This document shows, in pieces, positions 49,716-60,514 of a stretch of 64,000 bases of DNA. The notes below the pieces were generated by a model, which ran no database searches, had not been told where the DNA came from, and saw only the letters and a program-made list of their open reading frames with translations. Position numbers and translations under genes: made by a program. The first letter of the stretch is position 1. Each line of letters opens with the position of its first letter. This DNA comes from Streptomyces lasiicapitis (GTDB lineage Bacteria; Actinomycetota; Actinomycetes; Streptomycetales; Streptomycetaceae): the NCBI RefSeq assembly GCF_014646335.1, contig NZ_BMNG01000029.1, positions 1-64,000 of the forward strand, given 5' to 3'.

Positions 49716-50798
49716 GTGACCGATGTAACCGACGGCGTCCTGCACACCCTCTTCCACTCGGATCAGGGGGGCCACGAGCAGGTCGTGCTCTGCCAGGACC
49801 GCGCCAGCGGACTCAAGGCCGTCATCGCCATCCACTCCACCGCCCTGGGCCCCGCCCTCGGCGGCACGCGCTTCTACCCCTACGCCACCGAGGAAGAGGC
49901 CGTCGCCGACGCGCTGAACCTCGCGCGCGGGATGTCGTACAAGAACGCCATGGCCGGCCTCGACCACGGCGGCGGCAAAGCGGTCATCATCGGTGACCCG
50001 GACAAGATCAAGAGCGACGAGCTGCTGCTCGCCTACGGCCGTTTCGTGGCCTCGCTCGGCGGCCGCTACGTGACGGCCTGTGACGTCGGTACGTACGTCG
50101 CCGACATGGACGTGGTCGCGCGCGAGTGCCGCTGGACCACCGGGCGTTCCCCGGAGCACGGCGGCGCCGGCGACTCCTCCGTGCTCACCGCCTTCGGCGT
50201 CTTCCAGGGCATGCGGGCCTCCGCCCAGCACCTGTGGGGCGACCCCTCGCTGCGCGGCCGCAAGGTCGGCGTCGCGGGCGTCGGCAAGGTCGGCCACATC
50301 CTCGTGGAGCACCTGCTGAAGGACGGCGCCGAGGTCGTCGTCACCGATGTGCGCGAGGACTCGATCCTTCGCATCACCAGCAAGCACCCCGAGGTCACCG
50401 CGGTCGCCGACACGGCGGCCCTGATCCGCACCGAGGGCCTGGACGTGTACGCGCCCTGCGCGCTCGGCGGCGCCCTCAGCGACGAGTCCGTGCCGGTGCT
50501 CACCGCCAGGGTGGTGTGCGGCGCGGCCAACAACCAGCTGGAGCACCCCGGCGTCGAGAAGGACCTCGCCGACCGCGGGATCCTCTACGCGCCGGACTAC
50601 GTGGTCAACGCGGGCGGCGTCATCCAGGTCGCCGACGAGCTGCACGGCTTCGACTTCGACCGGTGCAAGGCGAAGGCCTCGAAGATCTTCGACACCACGT
50701 TGGCGATATTCGCACGTGCGAAGCGAGATGGGATTCCGCCCGCCGCGGCGGCCGACAGGATCGCCGAGCAGCGGATCGCGGAGGCCCGCCGCCACTGA
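49716..50798 (+). CDS. vdh: Valine (branched-chain amino acid) dehydrogenase
   Basis: A 360-residue NAD-dependent Glu/Leu/Phe/Val dehydrogenase that deaminates valine, leucine and isoleucine to 2-oxo acids, feeding branched fatty acid and polyketide precursors. The catalytic lysine is in GLDHGGGKAVI (Lys88), the substrate part in GPALGGTRFYPY, and the NAD-binding motif in GVAGVGKVGHILVEHL. GTG 49716 has GGGAG ten bases upstream. The position next to bldC is conserved in Streptomyces. The upstream palindrome and direct repeats may mediate induction by valine. Confidence 0.93.
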   Translation: MTDVTDGVLHTLFHSDQGGHEQVVLCQDRASGLKAVIAIHSTALGPALGGTRFYPYATEEEAVADALNLARGMSYKNAMAGLDHGGGKAVIIGDPDKIKSDELLLAYGRFVASLGGRYVTACDVGTYVADMDVVARECRWTTGRSPEHGGAGDSSVLTAFGVFQGMRASAQHLWGDPSLRGRKVGVAGVGKVGHILVEHLLKDGAEVVVTDVREDSILRITSKHPEVTAVADTAALIRTEGLDVYAPCALGGALSDESVPVLTARVVCGAANNQLEHPGVEKDLADRGILYAPDYVVNAGGVIQVADELHGFDFDRCKAKASKIFDTTLAIFARAKRDGIPPAAAADRIAEQRIAEARRH

Positions 50799-51098
50799 TC
50801 GTTCCGCCGCCGGACAGCCGCTGGCTGGAGGCCCGCCGACGCCCTCGGGAGACAAGACTCACCCCCGTCGGCGGGTCGTCCGCCAAGAAGAGGTTAAAAT
50901 CGCGGTTGACCAGCGAGGAAAGGGCACCTTGCCAGTCGTGCGCCTAGGCGCGTCCTGCGGGCGACGTACCGTATGGCCGCAGGAGCAGGTACCGTGGAAG
51001 CCCTACGGACCGGTCTCTCCATGGAGAGTCCGTTCTAGATCATGAACGCGTGTCAAGACTCTGGGGCCATGAAGCCCCGATACCGAGGGGGTCGAGCC
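50799..51098. other. Intergenic region before the DUF3073 gene
   Basis: Exactly 300 bases. Apart from a 14-base perfect palindrome CTCTCCATGGAGAG (51015-51028) and the GAGGGGG ribosome site near 51085 I see no signal; no terminator for vdh is obvious. Confidence 0.45.
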
Positions 51099-51353
51099 AT
51101 GGGGCGCGGCCGGGCCAAGGCCAAGCAGACAAAGGTCGCCCGCCAGCTGAAGTACAACAGCGGCGGGACTGACCTGTCGCGTCTGGCCAACGAGCTGGGC
51201 GCTTCGACTTCGCAGCAGCCGCCGAATGGCGAGCCGTTCGAGGACGAGGACGAGGAAGACGACCCGTACGCGCAGTACGCGGATCTCTACAACGACGACG
51301 AGGACGAAGAGGACGACCAGTCCGGTCCTTCGTCGCAGCGCCGCGGCGCTTGA
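51099..51353 (+). CDS. DUF3073 family protein
   Basis: An 84-residue actinobacterial protein: a basic N terminus (GRGRAKAKQTKVARQLKY) and a strongly acidic tail (FEDEDEEDDPYAQY, DDEDEEDDQS). The family is conserved in high-GC Gram-positives and of unknown function; the charge pattern suggests nucleic-acid or ribosome contact. ATG 51099 is preceded by GAGGGGG. It converges on purM, with a terminator between. Confidence 0.88.
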   Translation: MGRGRAKAKQTKVARQLKYNSGGTDLSRLANELGASTSQQPPNGEPFEDEDEEDDPYAQYADLYNDDEDEEDDQSGPSSQRRGA

Positions 51354-51418
51354 CCTCGCGGTACTCGTACATCACAGAGGGTTCGCAGTTCGCGCCTTTC
51401 CTGTAGTGACCGCACTTC

Positions 51419-51456
51419 ACCCGGTCCGGGGTGGTAACACCGCCGGACCGGGTTTT
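51419..51456 (+). terminator. Terminator of the DUF3073 gene
   Basis: An 11-base perfect stem (ACCCGGTCCGG and complement) with a 13-base loop is followed by TTTTG; 66 bases after the stop. Confidence 0.88.
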
Positions 51457-51494
51457 GTGCTGTCCACAGGCTGTGTTCAGGCTGCGGGCCGTGC

Positions 51495-52568
51495 CTACTT
51501 CGCGTAGTCGCCCGTGAGTTCGGCGCCGCTCGTGTGCGCGCCGCGGTCGGTGATCTCTCCCGCGATCCAGGCGTCCACGCCGCGGTCGGCGAGGACCGTC
51601 AGGGCCACGTCGGCGGACTCCTGCGGGACGACAGCGATCATGCCGACGCCCATGTTCAGGGTCTTCTCCAGCTCCAGGCGCTCGACCTGGCCCGCCTTGC
51701 CGACCAGGTCGAAGACCGCGCCCGGCGTCCACGTGGAGCGGTCGACGGTGGCGTGCAGGGTGTCGGGGATCACGCGGGCCAGGTTGGCCGCCAGGCCGCC
51801 GCCGGTGACGTGGCTGAAGGCGTGCACCTCGGCGGTGCGGATCAGCGCCAGGCAGTCCAGGGAGTAGATCTTCGTGGGCTCCAGGAGCTCCTCGCCGAGC
51901 GTCCGGCCGAACTCCTCGACCTGCGCGTCCAGGCTCATCCTGGCGCGGTCGAGGAGCACGTGCCGCACCAGCGAATACCCGTTGGAGTGAAGACCGGAGG
52001 ACGCCATGGCGATGACCGCGTCACCCTTACGGATGCGATCGGCGCCGAGCACGAGGTCGGCCTCGACCACGCCGGTGCCCGCGCCCGCCACGTCGAAGTC
52101 GTCCGGGCCGAGCAGGCCCGGGTGCTCCGCGGTCTCGCCGCCGACGAGCGAGCAGCCCGCGAGGACACAGCCCTCGGCGATGCCCTTCACGATCGCGGCG
52201 ACGCGCTCCGGGTGGACCTTGCCGACGCAGATGTAGTCGGTCATGAACAGCGGCTCGGCGCCGCACACGACGATGTCGTCGACGACCATGCCGACGAGGT
52301 CGTGGCCGATCGTGTCGTACACCCCGAGCTTGCGCGCGAGGTCGACCTTCGTGCCCACGCCGTCCGTGGCGGAGGCGAGCAGCGGGCGGTCGAAGCGCTT
52401 GAGGGCGGAGGCGTCGAAGAGGCCGGCGAAGCCACCGAGCCCGCCGAGGCCCGCGACCTCGGGGCGCTGCGTCTTCTTCACCCACTCCTTCATCAGCTCG
52501 ACAGCGCGGTCGCCCGCTTCGATGTCGACGCCTGCCGAGGCGTAGGAGGCACCAGTTGTCTCAGACAT
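51495..52568 (-). CDS. purM: Phosphoribosylformylglycinamidine cyclo-ligase (AIR synthetase)
   Basis: A 357-residue enzyme that closes the imidazole ring (FGAM + ATP to AIR), step 5 of purine synthesis, in the cytoplasm. Family marks are SYASAGVDIEAGDRAVEL at the start, LLASATDGVGTKVDLA with the ATP/Mg residues, VCGAEPLFMTDYI, VGGETAEHPG and the His-containing SHVTGGGLAANLAR. It lies 31 bases downstream of purF on the same strand and is probably co-transcribed. Confidence 0.96.
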   Translation of the reverse strand: MSETTGASYASAGVDIEAGDRAVELMKEWVKKTQRPEVAGLGGLGGFAGLFDASALKRFDRPLLASATDGVGTKVDLARKLGVYDTIGHDLVGMVVDDIVVCGAEPLFMTDYICVGKVHPERVAAIVKGIAEGCVLAGCSLVGGETAEHPGLLGPDDFDVAGAGTGVVEADLVLGADRIRKGDAVIAMASSGLHSNGYSLVRHVLLDRARMSLDAQVEEFGRTLGEELLEPTKIYSLDCLALIRTAEVHAFSHVTGGGLAANLARVIPDTLHATVDRSTWTPGAVFDLVGKAGQVERLELEKTLNMGVGMIAVVPQESADVALTVLADRGVDAWIAGEITDRGAHTSGAELTGDYAK

Positions 52569-52599
52569 TGCCTGGGATCTTTCGGGTTGATGAATGGGC

Positions 52600-54126
52600 T
52601 CAGGGACGACGGATCGCGTCGGCCGCGGCCGTGGCCGCCGGTCCCGCGGCGAGCTCCGTCTCCAGGAGCTGCTTGCCGAGGAGTTCCGGGTCGGGCAGGT
52701 CCATCGGGTACTCGCCGTCGAAGCAGGCGCGGCAGAGGTTCGGCTTGTCGATGGTGGTGGCCTCGATCATGCCGTCGATGGAGATGTACGAGAGCGAGTC
52801 GGCGCCGAGCGACGTGCCGATCTCCTCGATGCTCATGCCGTTGGCGATGAGCTCGGCGCGGGTGGCGAAGTCGATGCCGAAGAAGCATGGCCACTTCACG
52901 GGCGGCGAGGAGATCCGGATGTGGACCTCGGCTGCGCCCGCCTCGCGGAGCATCTTCACCAGGGCGCGCTGGGTGTTGCCGCGGACGATCGAGTCGTCGA
53001 CGACCACCAGCTTCTTGCCCTTGATGACTTCCTTGAGGGGGTTCAGCTTCAGGCGGATGCCGAGCTGGCGGATGGTCTGCGAGGGCTGGATGAAGGTCCG
53101 GCCGACGTAGGCGTTCTTGACCAGTCCGGCGCCGAAGGGGATGCCGGACGCCTCCGCGTAGCCGATCGCGGCAGGGGTGCCCGACTCCGGGGTCGCTATG
53201 ACCAGATCGGCCTCGACCGGGGCCTCGGTGGCCAGTTTCCGGCCCATTTCGACCCGCGAGAGGTATACGTTCCGGCCGGCGATGTCGGTGTCGGGGCGGG
53301 CCAGGTAGACGTACTCGAAGACACAGCCCTTGGGCTTCGCTTCAGCGAATCGAGACGTTCGCAGGCCGTTCTCGTCGATGGCGATGAACTCGCCCGGCTC
53401 GATCTCGCGGACGTAGGCGGCGCCGCAGATGTCGAGCGCCGCGCTCTCGGAGGCGACGACCCAGCCGCGCTCAAGGCGGCCGAGGACCAGCGGGCGGATG
53501 CCCTGGGGGTCACGGGCCGCGTACAGCGTGTGCTCGTCCATGTAGACGAGGCTGAAGGCGCCCTGGACCTTGGGAAGCACCACGCCGGCGGCTTCCTCTA
53601 TGGTCAGCGGCTTGCCGTCGGCGTCCGTCTGGGCGGCGAGCAGGGCCGTGAGCAGGTCGGTGTCGTTGGTGGCCGCCACGCGCGTGGTGCGGCCCTCCTG
53701 CTTGGGCAGGTCGGCGACCATCTCGGCGAGCTGCGCCGTGTTGACCAGGTTGCCGTTGTGGCCGAGGGCGATGGAGCCGTGGGCCGTGGCGCGGAAAGTG
53801 GGCTGGGCGTTCTCCCAGACGGAGGCGCCCGTCGTGGAGTAGCGGGCGTGACCGACCGCGATGTGTCCTTGGAGCGAGCTGAGAGAGGTCTCGTCGAAGA
53901 CCTGGGAAACGAGCCCCATGTCCTTGAAGACGAGGATCTGGGAGCCGTTGCTGACCGCGATTCCCGCGGATTCCTGGCCCCGATGCTGGAGGGCGTAGAG
54001 CCCGAAGTACGTGAGCTTTGCGACCTCTTCGCCCGGAGCCCAGACACCGAAGACGCCACAAGCGTCCTGGGGGCCTTTCTCGCCGGGAAGCAGATCGTGA
54101 TTGAGTCGACCGTCACCACGTGGCAC
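52600..54126 (-). CDS. purF: Amidophosphoribosyltransferase
   Basis: A 508-residue enzyme that makes phosphoribosylamine from PRPP and glutamine, the first committed step of purine synthesis. A short propeptide (about 22 residues) ends before the catalytic Cys23 in QDACGVFGVW, as in Bacillus PurF. HRGQESAG and GHARYSTTG mark the glutaminase. The PRPP loop is VVVDDSIVRGNTQ. Fe-S ligands are visible as PKGCVFEY, WPCFFGID and NLCRACFDGEYP. GTG 54126 is the start that gives the normal propeptide; the frame is open to 54276. It is first of a purF-purM pair. Confidence 0.95.
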   Translation of the reverse strand: MPRGDGRLNHDLLPGEKGPQDACGVFGVWAPGEEVAKLTYFGLYALQHRGQESAGIAVSNGSQILVFKDMGLVSQVFDETSLSSLQGHIAVGHARYSTTGASVWENAQPTFRATAHGSIALGHNGNLVNTAQLAEMVADLPKQEGRTTRVAATNDTDLLTALLAAQTDADGKPLTIEEAAGVVLPKVQGAFSLVYMDEHTLYAARDPQGIRPLVLGRLERGWVVASESAALDICGAAYVREIEPGEFIAIDENGLRTSRFAEAKPKGCVFEYVYLARPDTDIAGRNVYLSRVEMGRKLATEAPVEADLVIATPESGTPAAIGYAEASGIPFGAGLVKNAYVGRTFIQPSQTIRQLGIRLKLNPLKEVIKGKKLVVVDDSIVRGNTQRALVKMLREAGAAEVHIRISSPPVKWPCFFGIDFATRAELIANGMSIEEIGTSLGADSLSYISIDGMIEATTIDKPNLCRACFDGEYPMDLPDPELLGKQLLETELAAGPAATAAADAIRRP

Positions 54127-54265
54127 GCCACCGAGTGTAGGCGAGATCGACCACTGGTCCGAATTGAAGAAGATTCTGGCGGGGGCGCCCTGGGCGGTGG
54201 GGTGTTTTCGGCCCCATATCGCCCAGGCGCTGTCACCGTGGGGCACCGTTCTGTCGCGCTTCGCG

Positions 54266-54290
54266 CTCGTCCTCAATCGCCGGACGGGCT
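54266..54290. repeat. Dispersed intergenic repeat, copy 2
   Basis: Identical over 25 bases to 19128-19152, in the same orientation. It lies just beyond the stop of the leftward META-domain gene and upstream of purF. It may serve as a terminator-like hairpin. Confidence 0.85.
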
Positions 54291-54298
54291 AAATCCGG

Positions 54299-55126
54299 CT
54301 ACTTCGGGGGCTGCGCCGTCGCCGTCGCGACCGTCTTGCCGTCTGCCGCCGTCAGCGTCAGTGTGCGGTGGTCCAGCTCGTACGACACCTTGCCGCCGAA
54401 GAGCTTCAGGAGGGCGCGCTCGGTCGGCATGACGTTGCCGGGGCACATCCTGCGGGTGGCTCCGGGGGCGCCCAGCGCGATCTTGCCGTCGCGGGCGTCG
54501 GCGTCGGCGGTGACGTGGTTGCAGCCGAGGTTGCCGGTGACCTTGCCGTCCTTGCCGAAGGTGAGCTTGACCTTGTCGTCGAGGGCCTTGGGCAGGGAGG
54601 TCGCGGTCTTGCCGTCGCCGACGGAGGTCACGGTCCACTCAGTGCCCTTGAGCGGCGCGGGGGCCTCGGAGCTGAGGGCAACGCGGTCGCCCTTGTCGGT
54701 GGTGAGGGTCAGCCGGCCGCCGTCCACGTCGGCCTTGAGCTTGCCGTCCATGGCGCGGACCAGGCTCTTCTCGAAGTCGAGCGCGTCGCAGGCGATCTCG
54801 GTGTGGACGCCCGGTTCGAAGTGGACGGTGTCGCCCTCGACGGACACCTTGGCGCCGTATCCGTTGCAGCCGAAGTTGCCGCCGGTGCCGCCCTTGCCGC
54901 CGAGCTTCACGTAGGCGCCGTCGGGGGCCTGCTGTTTCTTGCCGTCGACGGTGAGGCTCTCGACGTTCCAGCGGACACCGGTCAGGGCGGACTCGGAGCC
55001 GCCACCCTTGCCGGGTCCCGCCTTGTCGGAACCGCCGTCGCCGGAGCCGGACTCGGAGCCGCAGGCAGCGAGCAGCCCGGCGGCGGCGATGACGGTGAGG
55101 GTCTGGGTCACACGCTGCTTGTACAT
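54299..55126 (-). CDS. Lipoprotein with two META (HslJ-like) domains
   Basis: A 275-residue lipoprotein. The signal peptide and lipobox are AAAGLLAACGSES. A Gly/Ser/Asp linker is followed by two META domains (about 48-155 and 160-270), each opening with a Trp segment (VRWNVESL; TEWTVTSV). They carry the paired-Cys signature NFGCNGYG...EIACDALDFE and NLGCNHVT...RRMCPGN. META domains of HslJ type are linked to heat resistance and outer-surface stress; the molecular role is unknown. Confidence 0.88.
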   Translation of the reverse strand: MYKQRVTQTLTVIAAAGLLAACGSESGSGDGGSDKAGPGKGGGSESALTGVRWNVESLTVDGKKQQAPDGAYVKLGGKGGTGGNFGCNGYGAKVSVEGDTVHFEPGVHTEIACDALDFEKSLVRAMDGKLKADVDGGRLTLTTDKGDRVALSSEAPAPLKGTEWTVTSVGDGKTATSLPKALDDKVKLTFGKDGKVTGNLGCNHVTADADARDGKIALGAPGATRRMCPGNVMPTERALLKLFGGKVSYELDHRTLTLTAADGKTVATATAQPPK

Positions 55127-55168
55127 GTCATTGTGACGGGGCGGGTCCGACAGCGGTTCCCTTCGCGG

Positions 55169-55966
55169 TCACGACATGATCGGCAGGAGCCCGCCCAGGT
55201 CGGCCCGTTCGCCGCTCGCGCTGACCTGTGCCACGTCCAGCGCCGCCGCCCATGTCGTACGTCCCGTGGCGAGCCGGATCCAGGTCAGCGGGTCGGTCTC
55301 GACGACGTTCGGCGGGGTGCCGCGGGTGTGCCGCGGGCCCTCGACGCACTGGACCACGGCGAACGGCGGGACGCGGACCTCGACCGAGCCGCCGGGCGCC
55401 TTCGTCGCGAGCGCGTCGGCGAGCAGCCGGGTGCAGGCGGCCAGGGCCTGGCGGTCGTACGGCACGTCCAGGCCGGGCAGCGCGTCGTTCAAGTCGTCGG
55501 TGTGGACGACGAGTTCGACGGTGCGGGTGACCATGAAGTCGGCGAGGGTCATGCCGCCGAAGCGCGAGGGCACGAGGCGGGTGTCGGCGGAGCCGGGGAG
55601 GGTTTCCGCGAGCCGGTCGACGGCGTGCGCGAAGAGCGCGTCGAGGTCGGTGCCCGCGTCGACGATGCCGTGCACGTCGTCGTCGACCTGTGCCGCCGCC
55701 GACGAGGTGCGGAACGGCCAGTCCTGGAGCGGCACTTCGTGCTTGTCCGGCTCGGGCGCGTCCAGATAGCGGGCGACGGAGCCGAGCACCATCGTGAGGT
55801 GGGCGGCCAGTTCGCGCACGGTCCAGTCCCCGAGCCGCGTGGGCGCGGCCAGTTGCTGCGGGGTCAGGCCCGCGACGGCCTCCCGCACGGTGCCGAACTG
55901 GGTGAGCACGGCGGTGCGGATCTTCGTCGGGTCGTAGCTGCGCATGCGCTTCTTGGCCGGTGGCAT
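55169..55966 (-). CDS. Maleylpyruvate isomerase-like (DinB-fold) protein
   Basis: A 265-residue protein with the metal-dependent maleylpyruvate isomerase N-terminal fold: GDWTVRELAAHLTMVLGSV early and VVHTDDLNDAL with a metal His. The C-terminal part is similar to sterol-carrier-like domains of the same family (TIGR03083 group). Mycothiol-dependent reactions are known for relatives; the substrate is unknown. ATG 55966 lies nine bases from the stop of the upstream TetR gene, so they form an operon, and the TetR protein may control it. Confidence 0.85.
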   Translation of the reverse strand: MPPAKKRMRSYDPTKIRTAVLTQFGTVREAVAGLTPQQLAAPTRLGDWTVRELAAHLTMVLGSVARYLDAPEPDKHEVPLQDWPFRTSSAAAQVDDDVHGIVDAGTDLDALFAHAVDRLAETLPGSADTRLVPSRFGGMTLADFMVTRTVELVVHTDDLNDALPGLDVPYDRQALAACTRLLADALATKAPGGSVEVRVPPFAVVQCVEGPRHTRGTPPNVVETDPLTWIRLATGRTTWAAALDVAQVSASGERADLGGLLPIMS

Positions 55967-55975
55967 AGGGGGAGC

Positions 55976-56665
55976 CTAGGCCTTGACCGCGTATCCGCTG
56001 AGTCCTTTTTCCACCAGGTCGAAGGCGTCCCGGGCAAGGCGTGCGGCGTCGGCGGCGACATGGTCCAGGGGGTCGCCGGCGGCGCGGCGGCGGTGCACTT
56101 CGGCGAACACGGCGTTGCGTACGCCGATCAGTTGGGCCGCGGCGACCTCCGCGAGGACGGCGTCGCCGGTCTCCGCGGCGAGGACGGCGGCGAGGGACTG
56201 CTGGCGGCGCAGATGAAAGGAGTGCGCGCGGTGCAGCAGCACCGGCGTCTCCGTGATCAGGCGCAGGACCTGGATCGTGCGGGGGCTGTCGCTCAGGCCG
56301 ACGGACGCGTCCCGCGCCTCGATCAGGTCGAGCAGCTGCCGGCGCAGCGCCTCGGCGGCGGACTCGCCGGGGGCGCGGTCGCGCACGGCGTCGGCGGCGT
56401 CCGCGACGTGCTCCTCCATGGGGCCGAGGAGCACGTCCTCCTTCGTACCGAAGTAGTTGAAGACGGTCATCTTGGAGACGTCCGCGGCGGCCGCGATCTC
56501 CGCCACGGACACCTTGTCGAAGCCGCGCTCGACGAACAGCTCCACCGCGGCCTGCCAGATCCGCGTCGCGGTCTGCCGCTTCTTGCGCTCCCGCAGGCCG
56601 GGCGCGCGACTGCCCTGCTCAGGGGCTGTGGGCTCGCCCGCCGGTGCGGCTTCTCGTGCTGCCAT
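55976..56665 (-). CDS. TetR-family transcriptional regulator
   Basis: A 229-residue regulator. An N-terminal basic tail (RERKKRQTATRI) precedes a TetR helix-turn-helix (FDKVSVAEIAAAADVSKMTVFNYFGTKED), and an alpha-helical ligand domain makes up the rest. It is the first gene of a pair with the isomerase-like gene. An A+T-rich imperfect inverted repeat lies just upstream and overlaps the probable promoter, which suggests autoregulation. Confidence 0.9.
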   Translation of the reverse strand: MAAREAAPAGEPTAPEQGSRAPGLRERKKRQTATRIWQAAVELFVERGFDKVSVAEIAAAADVSKMTVFNYFGTKEDVLLGPMEEHVADAADAVRDRAPGESAAEALRRQLLDLIEARDASVGLSDSPRTIQVLRLITETPVLLHRAHSFHLRRQQSLAAVLAAETGDAVLAEVAAAQLIGVRNAVFAEVHRRRAAGDPLDHVAADAARLARDAFDLVEKGLSGYAVKA

Positions 56666-56685
56666 GGCCGGACTATACCAGGATG

Positions 56686-56708
56686 AATTTTACACTCAGG
56701 CTAAATTT
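56686..56708. promoter_or_regulatory. Candidate TetR operator
   Basis: AATTTTA and TAAATTT form an imperfect inverted repeat around CACTCAGGC. This is a sharply A+T-rich patch 20-45 bases before the tetR ATG, and it also covers the last codon of the preceding M23 gene. TATAGT nearby (minus strand) could be its -10 box. Confidence 0.45.
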
Positions 56709-57582
56709 AGTTCTGGATCAAATTCTTGGCAAGTGCCTGTTCCGGTGCCTGTTCCGGTGCCTGTTCCGCCGTGAACACCTCCCGGTTCGCGGGCACCCCG
56801 ATGCCGCGCCAGCGGAAGGGCACGCCCTTGGCCGTGTTCAGGTCCGGGCCGTCCATCAGCTGGAAGTGCACATGCGGCTCGGTGGAGTTGCCGGAGTTCC
56901 CGCAGTTGCCAAGACGCTGCCCGGCGACGACCTTGTCCCCGGCGCGGACCGCGAGCGAGCCCCGCTGGACGTGCGCGTACATGGCGTACGTCCCCTCGCC
57001 GAGGTCGAGGACGACGTGGTTGCCGACGATGCGGCGGGTGCCGCCGAGGATCCGGCCGACGCCCTCGATCAGCATGAAGTACACCAGGGCGAGCAGGGAG
57101 TTGCGGCTGAGGTGGTCGCGCTGGTCGTCCTCGGCGTGCACGACGGTGGCGTCGGCGACCGCGTGCAGCGGCGCCCCGAAGGCGGGGAAGGCCCGGTTGC
57201 GGCGGGCGATCGGCCAGAGCCAGGCGAAGCCGGGGCGGGCGCGGGCCGGATCGTCGGGCTCGGCCGTGATGTCGATGGCGTAGGTCTGGCCGAGGCTGTG
57301 CGTGCCGTGGCTCGGCACCTTGTCGGCGGGGCTGTTGAGGGCGGACCAGCGGCCGGTGACCGGGGGCTCGACCTCGACGGGCGCGGGCGGGTCCGTCGCG
57401 ATCTGCTGCCGGACCGAGCGGGCGGTCACGAGGCTGATGGCTATGGCGCCGAGCCCGGGCAGCCAGCCCAGCCAATAGTTGTACGGCATGTCCACGAAGG
57501 CCCCGGCGATCGCCTGGACGAAGAAGATCAGCCAGAGCAGGCGCTTGACCAGCGCGACGAGCTTGCGTTGACGTACGGACAC
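56707..57582 (-). CDS. Membrane-anchored M23 peptidase
   Basis: A 291-residue protein. Two hydrophobic segments (about residues 12-30 and 38-52; LLWLIFFVQAIAGAFV, LGWLPGLGAIAISLV) tether it to the membrane. The M23/LytM-type domain spans about 90-270: HSLGQTYAIDIT (zinc Asp), MYAHVQRGSLAVRAG and EPHVHFQLMD (HxH). It may hydrolyse peptidoglycan or act as a non-catalytic regulator. The C terminus has a three-fold four-residue repeat (EQAP) encoded by three identical 12-base units at 56733-56768. The upstream HTH gene ends 24 bases before its start, so they are co-transcribed. Confidence 0.85.
   Translation of the reverse strand: MSVRQRKLVALVKRLLWLIFFVQAIAGAFVDMPYNYWLGWLPGLGAIAISLVTARSVRQQIATDPPAPVEVEPPVTGRWSALNSPADKVPSHGTHSLGQTYAIDITAEPDDPARARPGFAWLWPIARRNRAFPAFGAPLHAVADATVVHAEDDQRDHLSRNSLLALVYFMLIEGVGRILGGTRRIVGNHVVLDLGEGTYAMYAHVQRGSLAVRAGDKVVAGQRLGNCGNSGNSTEPHVHFQLMDGPDLNTAKGVPFRWRGIGVPANREVFTAEQAPEQAPEQALAKNLIQN
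56733..56768. repeat. 12-base tandem repeat, three copies, in coding sequence
   Basis: GTGCCTGTTCCG is repeated exactly three times within the 3' end of the M23 gene, encoding the EQAP repeat. Such perfect units are prone to length change. Confidence 0.9.
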
Positions 57583-57606
57583 GAGTCCCCCTCGTACGGA
57601 AAACGG

Positions 57607-58152
57607 TCAGGTCATGGGGCGTGCGGCGGTGAGCACCACCAGGAGCGGCACCACCCGGTCCGCGGGCACCGCGTAGCGCCCGCGGGCCGCGCTGTGCAGC
57701 CAGCCGGCGCCGGTCAGTTGGCGCAGGTGGTGGTAGATCTGGCCGGTCGTGCCGACCCCGTCGAGCGCGGTCAGGTCCGCAGCGGTGCGGCGGCCGCCGA
57801 GGATCTCCCGCAGCAGCCGCAGCCGCACGGGGTGGCCGAGCGCGGCGAAGGACTCGGCGGCCTCGGACCAGTCGCCGTCGAGGAGCGCCTCGGTGAACTG
57901 GCCGGTCTGCCAGTCGTACCGCTCCCCCGTCGGCAGCCGCACCGCGCCGGTGTAGAGCACCCCGCCGTCGGCCGCCTTGTACTGGGCGAGCTGCGCCTTC
58001 AGGCCCTCCAGGGCCCAGAAGTCGCTCTCGCCGACGACGGGCGCGGCCTCGTCACGGTCGCGGTCCGCACTCGCCGCACCTGCCGCGCCCGCCGCGCCCT
58101 CCAGGGCCGCCATGCGCCGCTCCAGCTCGGCGACGCGCTCTTCCAGCTCCAT
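57607..58152 (-). CDS. ArsR-like winged-helix regulator with coiled-coil N terminus
   Basis: A 181-residue protein. An N-terminal leucine/glutamate coiled coil (MELEERVAELERRMAALEG) is followed by a segment FWALEGLKAQL. The winged helix lies at about residues 95-165 (ESFAALGHPVRLRLLREILGGRRTAADL; recognition GTTGQIYHHLRQL). It probably regulates itself and the co-transcribed membrane M23 peptidase by binding the perfect palindrome 10 bases upstream of its ATG. The inducing signal is unknown. Confidence 0.85.
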   Translation of the reverse strand: MELEERVAELERRMAALEGAAGAAGAASADRDRDEAAPVVGESDFWALEGLKAQLAQYKAADGGVLYTGAVRLPTGERYDWQTGQFTEALLDGDWSEAAESFAALGHPVRLRLLREILGGRRTAADLTALDGVGTTGQIYHHLRQLTGAGWLHSAARGRYAVPADRVVPLLVVLTAARPMT

Positions 58153-58161
58153 GATCGTAGA

Positions 58162-58177
58162 TTACGTAATTACGTAA
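58162..58177. promoter_or_regulatory. Perfect 16-base palindrome, operator of the HTH-M23 operon
   Basis: TTACGTAATTACGTAA is exactly self-complementary and consists of two overlapping TTACGTAA octamers. It lies 10 bases before the ATG of the winged-helix gene in an otherwise GC-rich region. It is the obvious binding site for that regulator and would block transcription or translation start. Confidence 0.7.
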
Positions 58178-58207
58178 CTCCAGACAAGTCCGGGTCGCAA
58201 ACGCCAG

Positions 58208-58240
58208 AGCCCCCGCCCGGACCATGTCCGAACGGGGGCT
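58208..58240 (-). terminator. Terminator downstream of purL
   Basis: A 15-base stem with one mismatch (AGCCCCCGCCCGGAC/GTCCGAACGGGGGCT) and loop CAT lies 25 bases after the purL stop. Confidence 0.75.
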
Positions 58241-58264
58241 CCCGCAGCTCTCGTTGTCGCGGCG

Positions 58265-60510
<2,246 letters not shown>

Positions 60511-60514
<4 letters not shown>

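Noticed and set aside
56671..56685. DasR site before the TetR gene (CTGGTATAGTCC)
   Set aside because: It shares only part of the DasR consensus and has no second good half-site.
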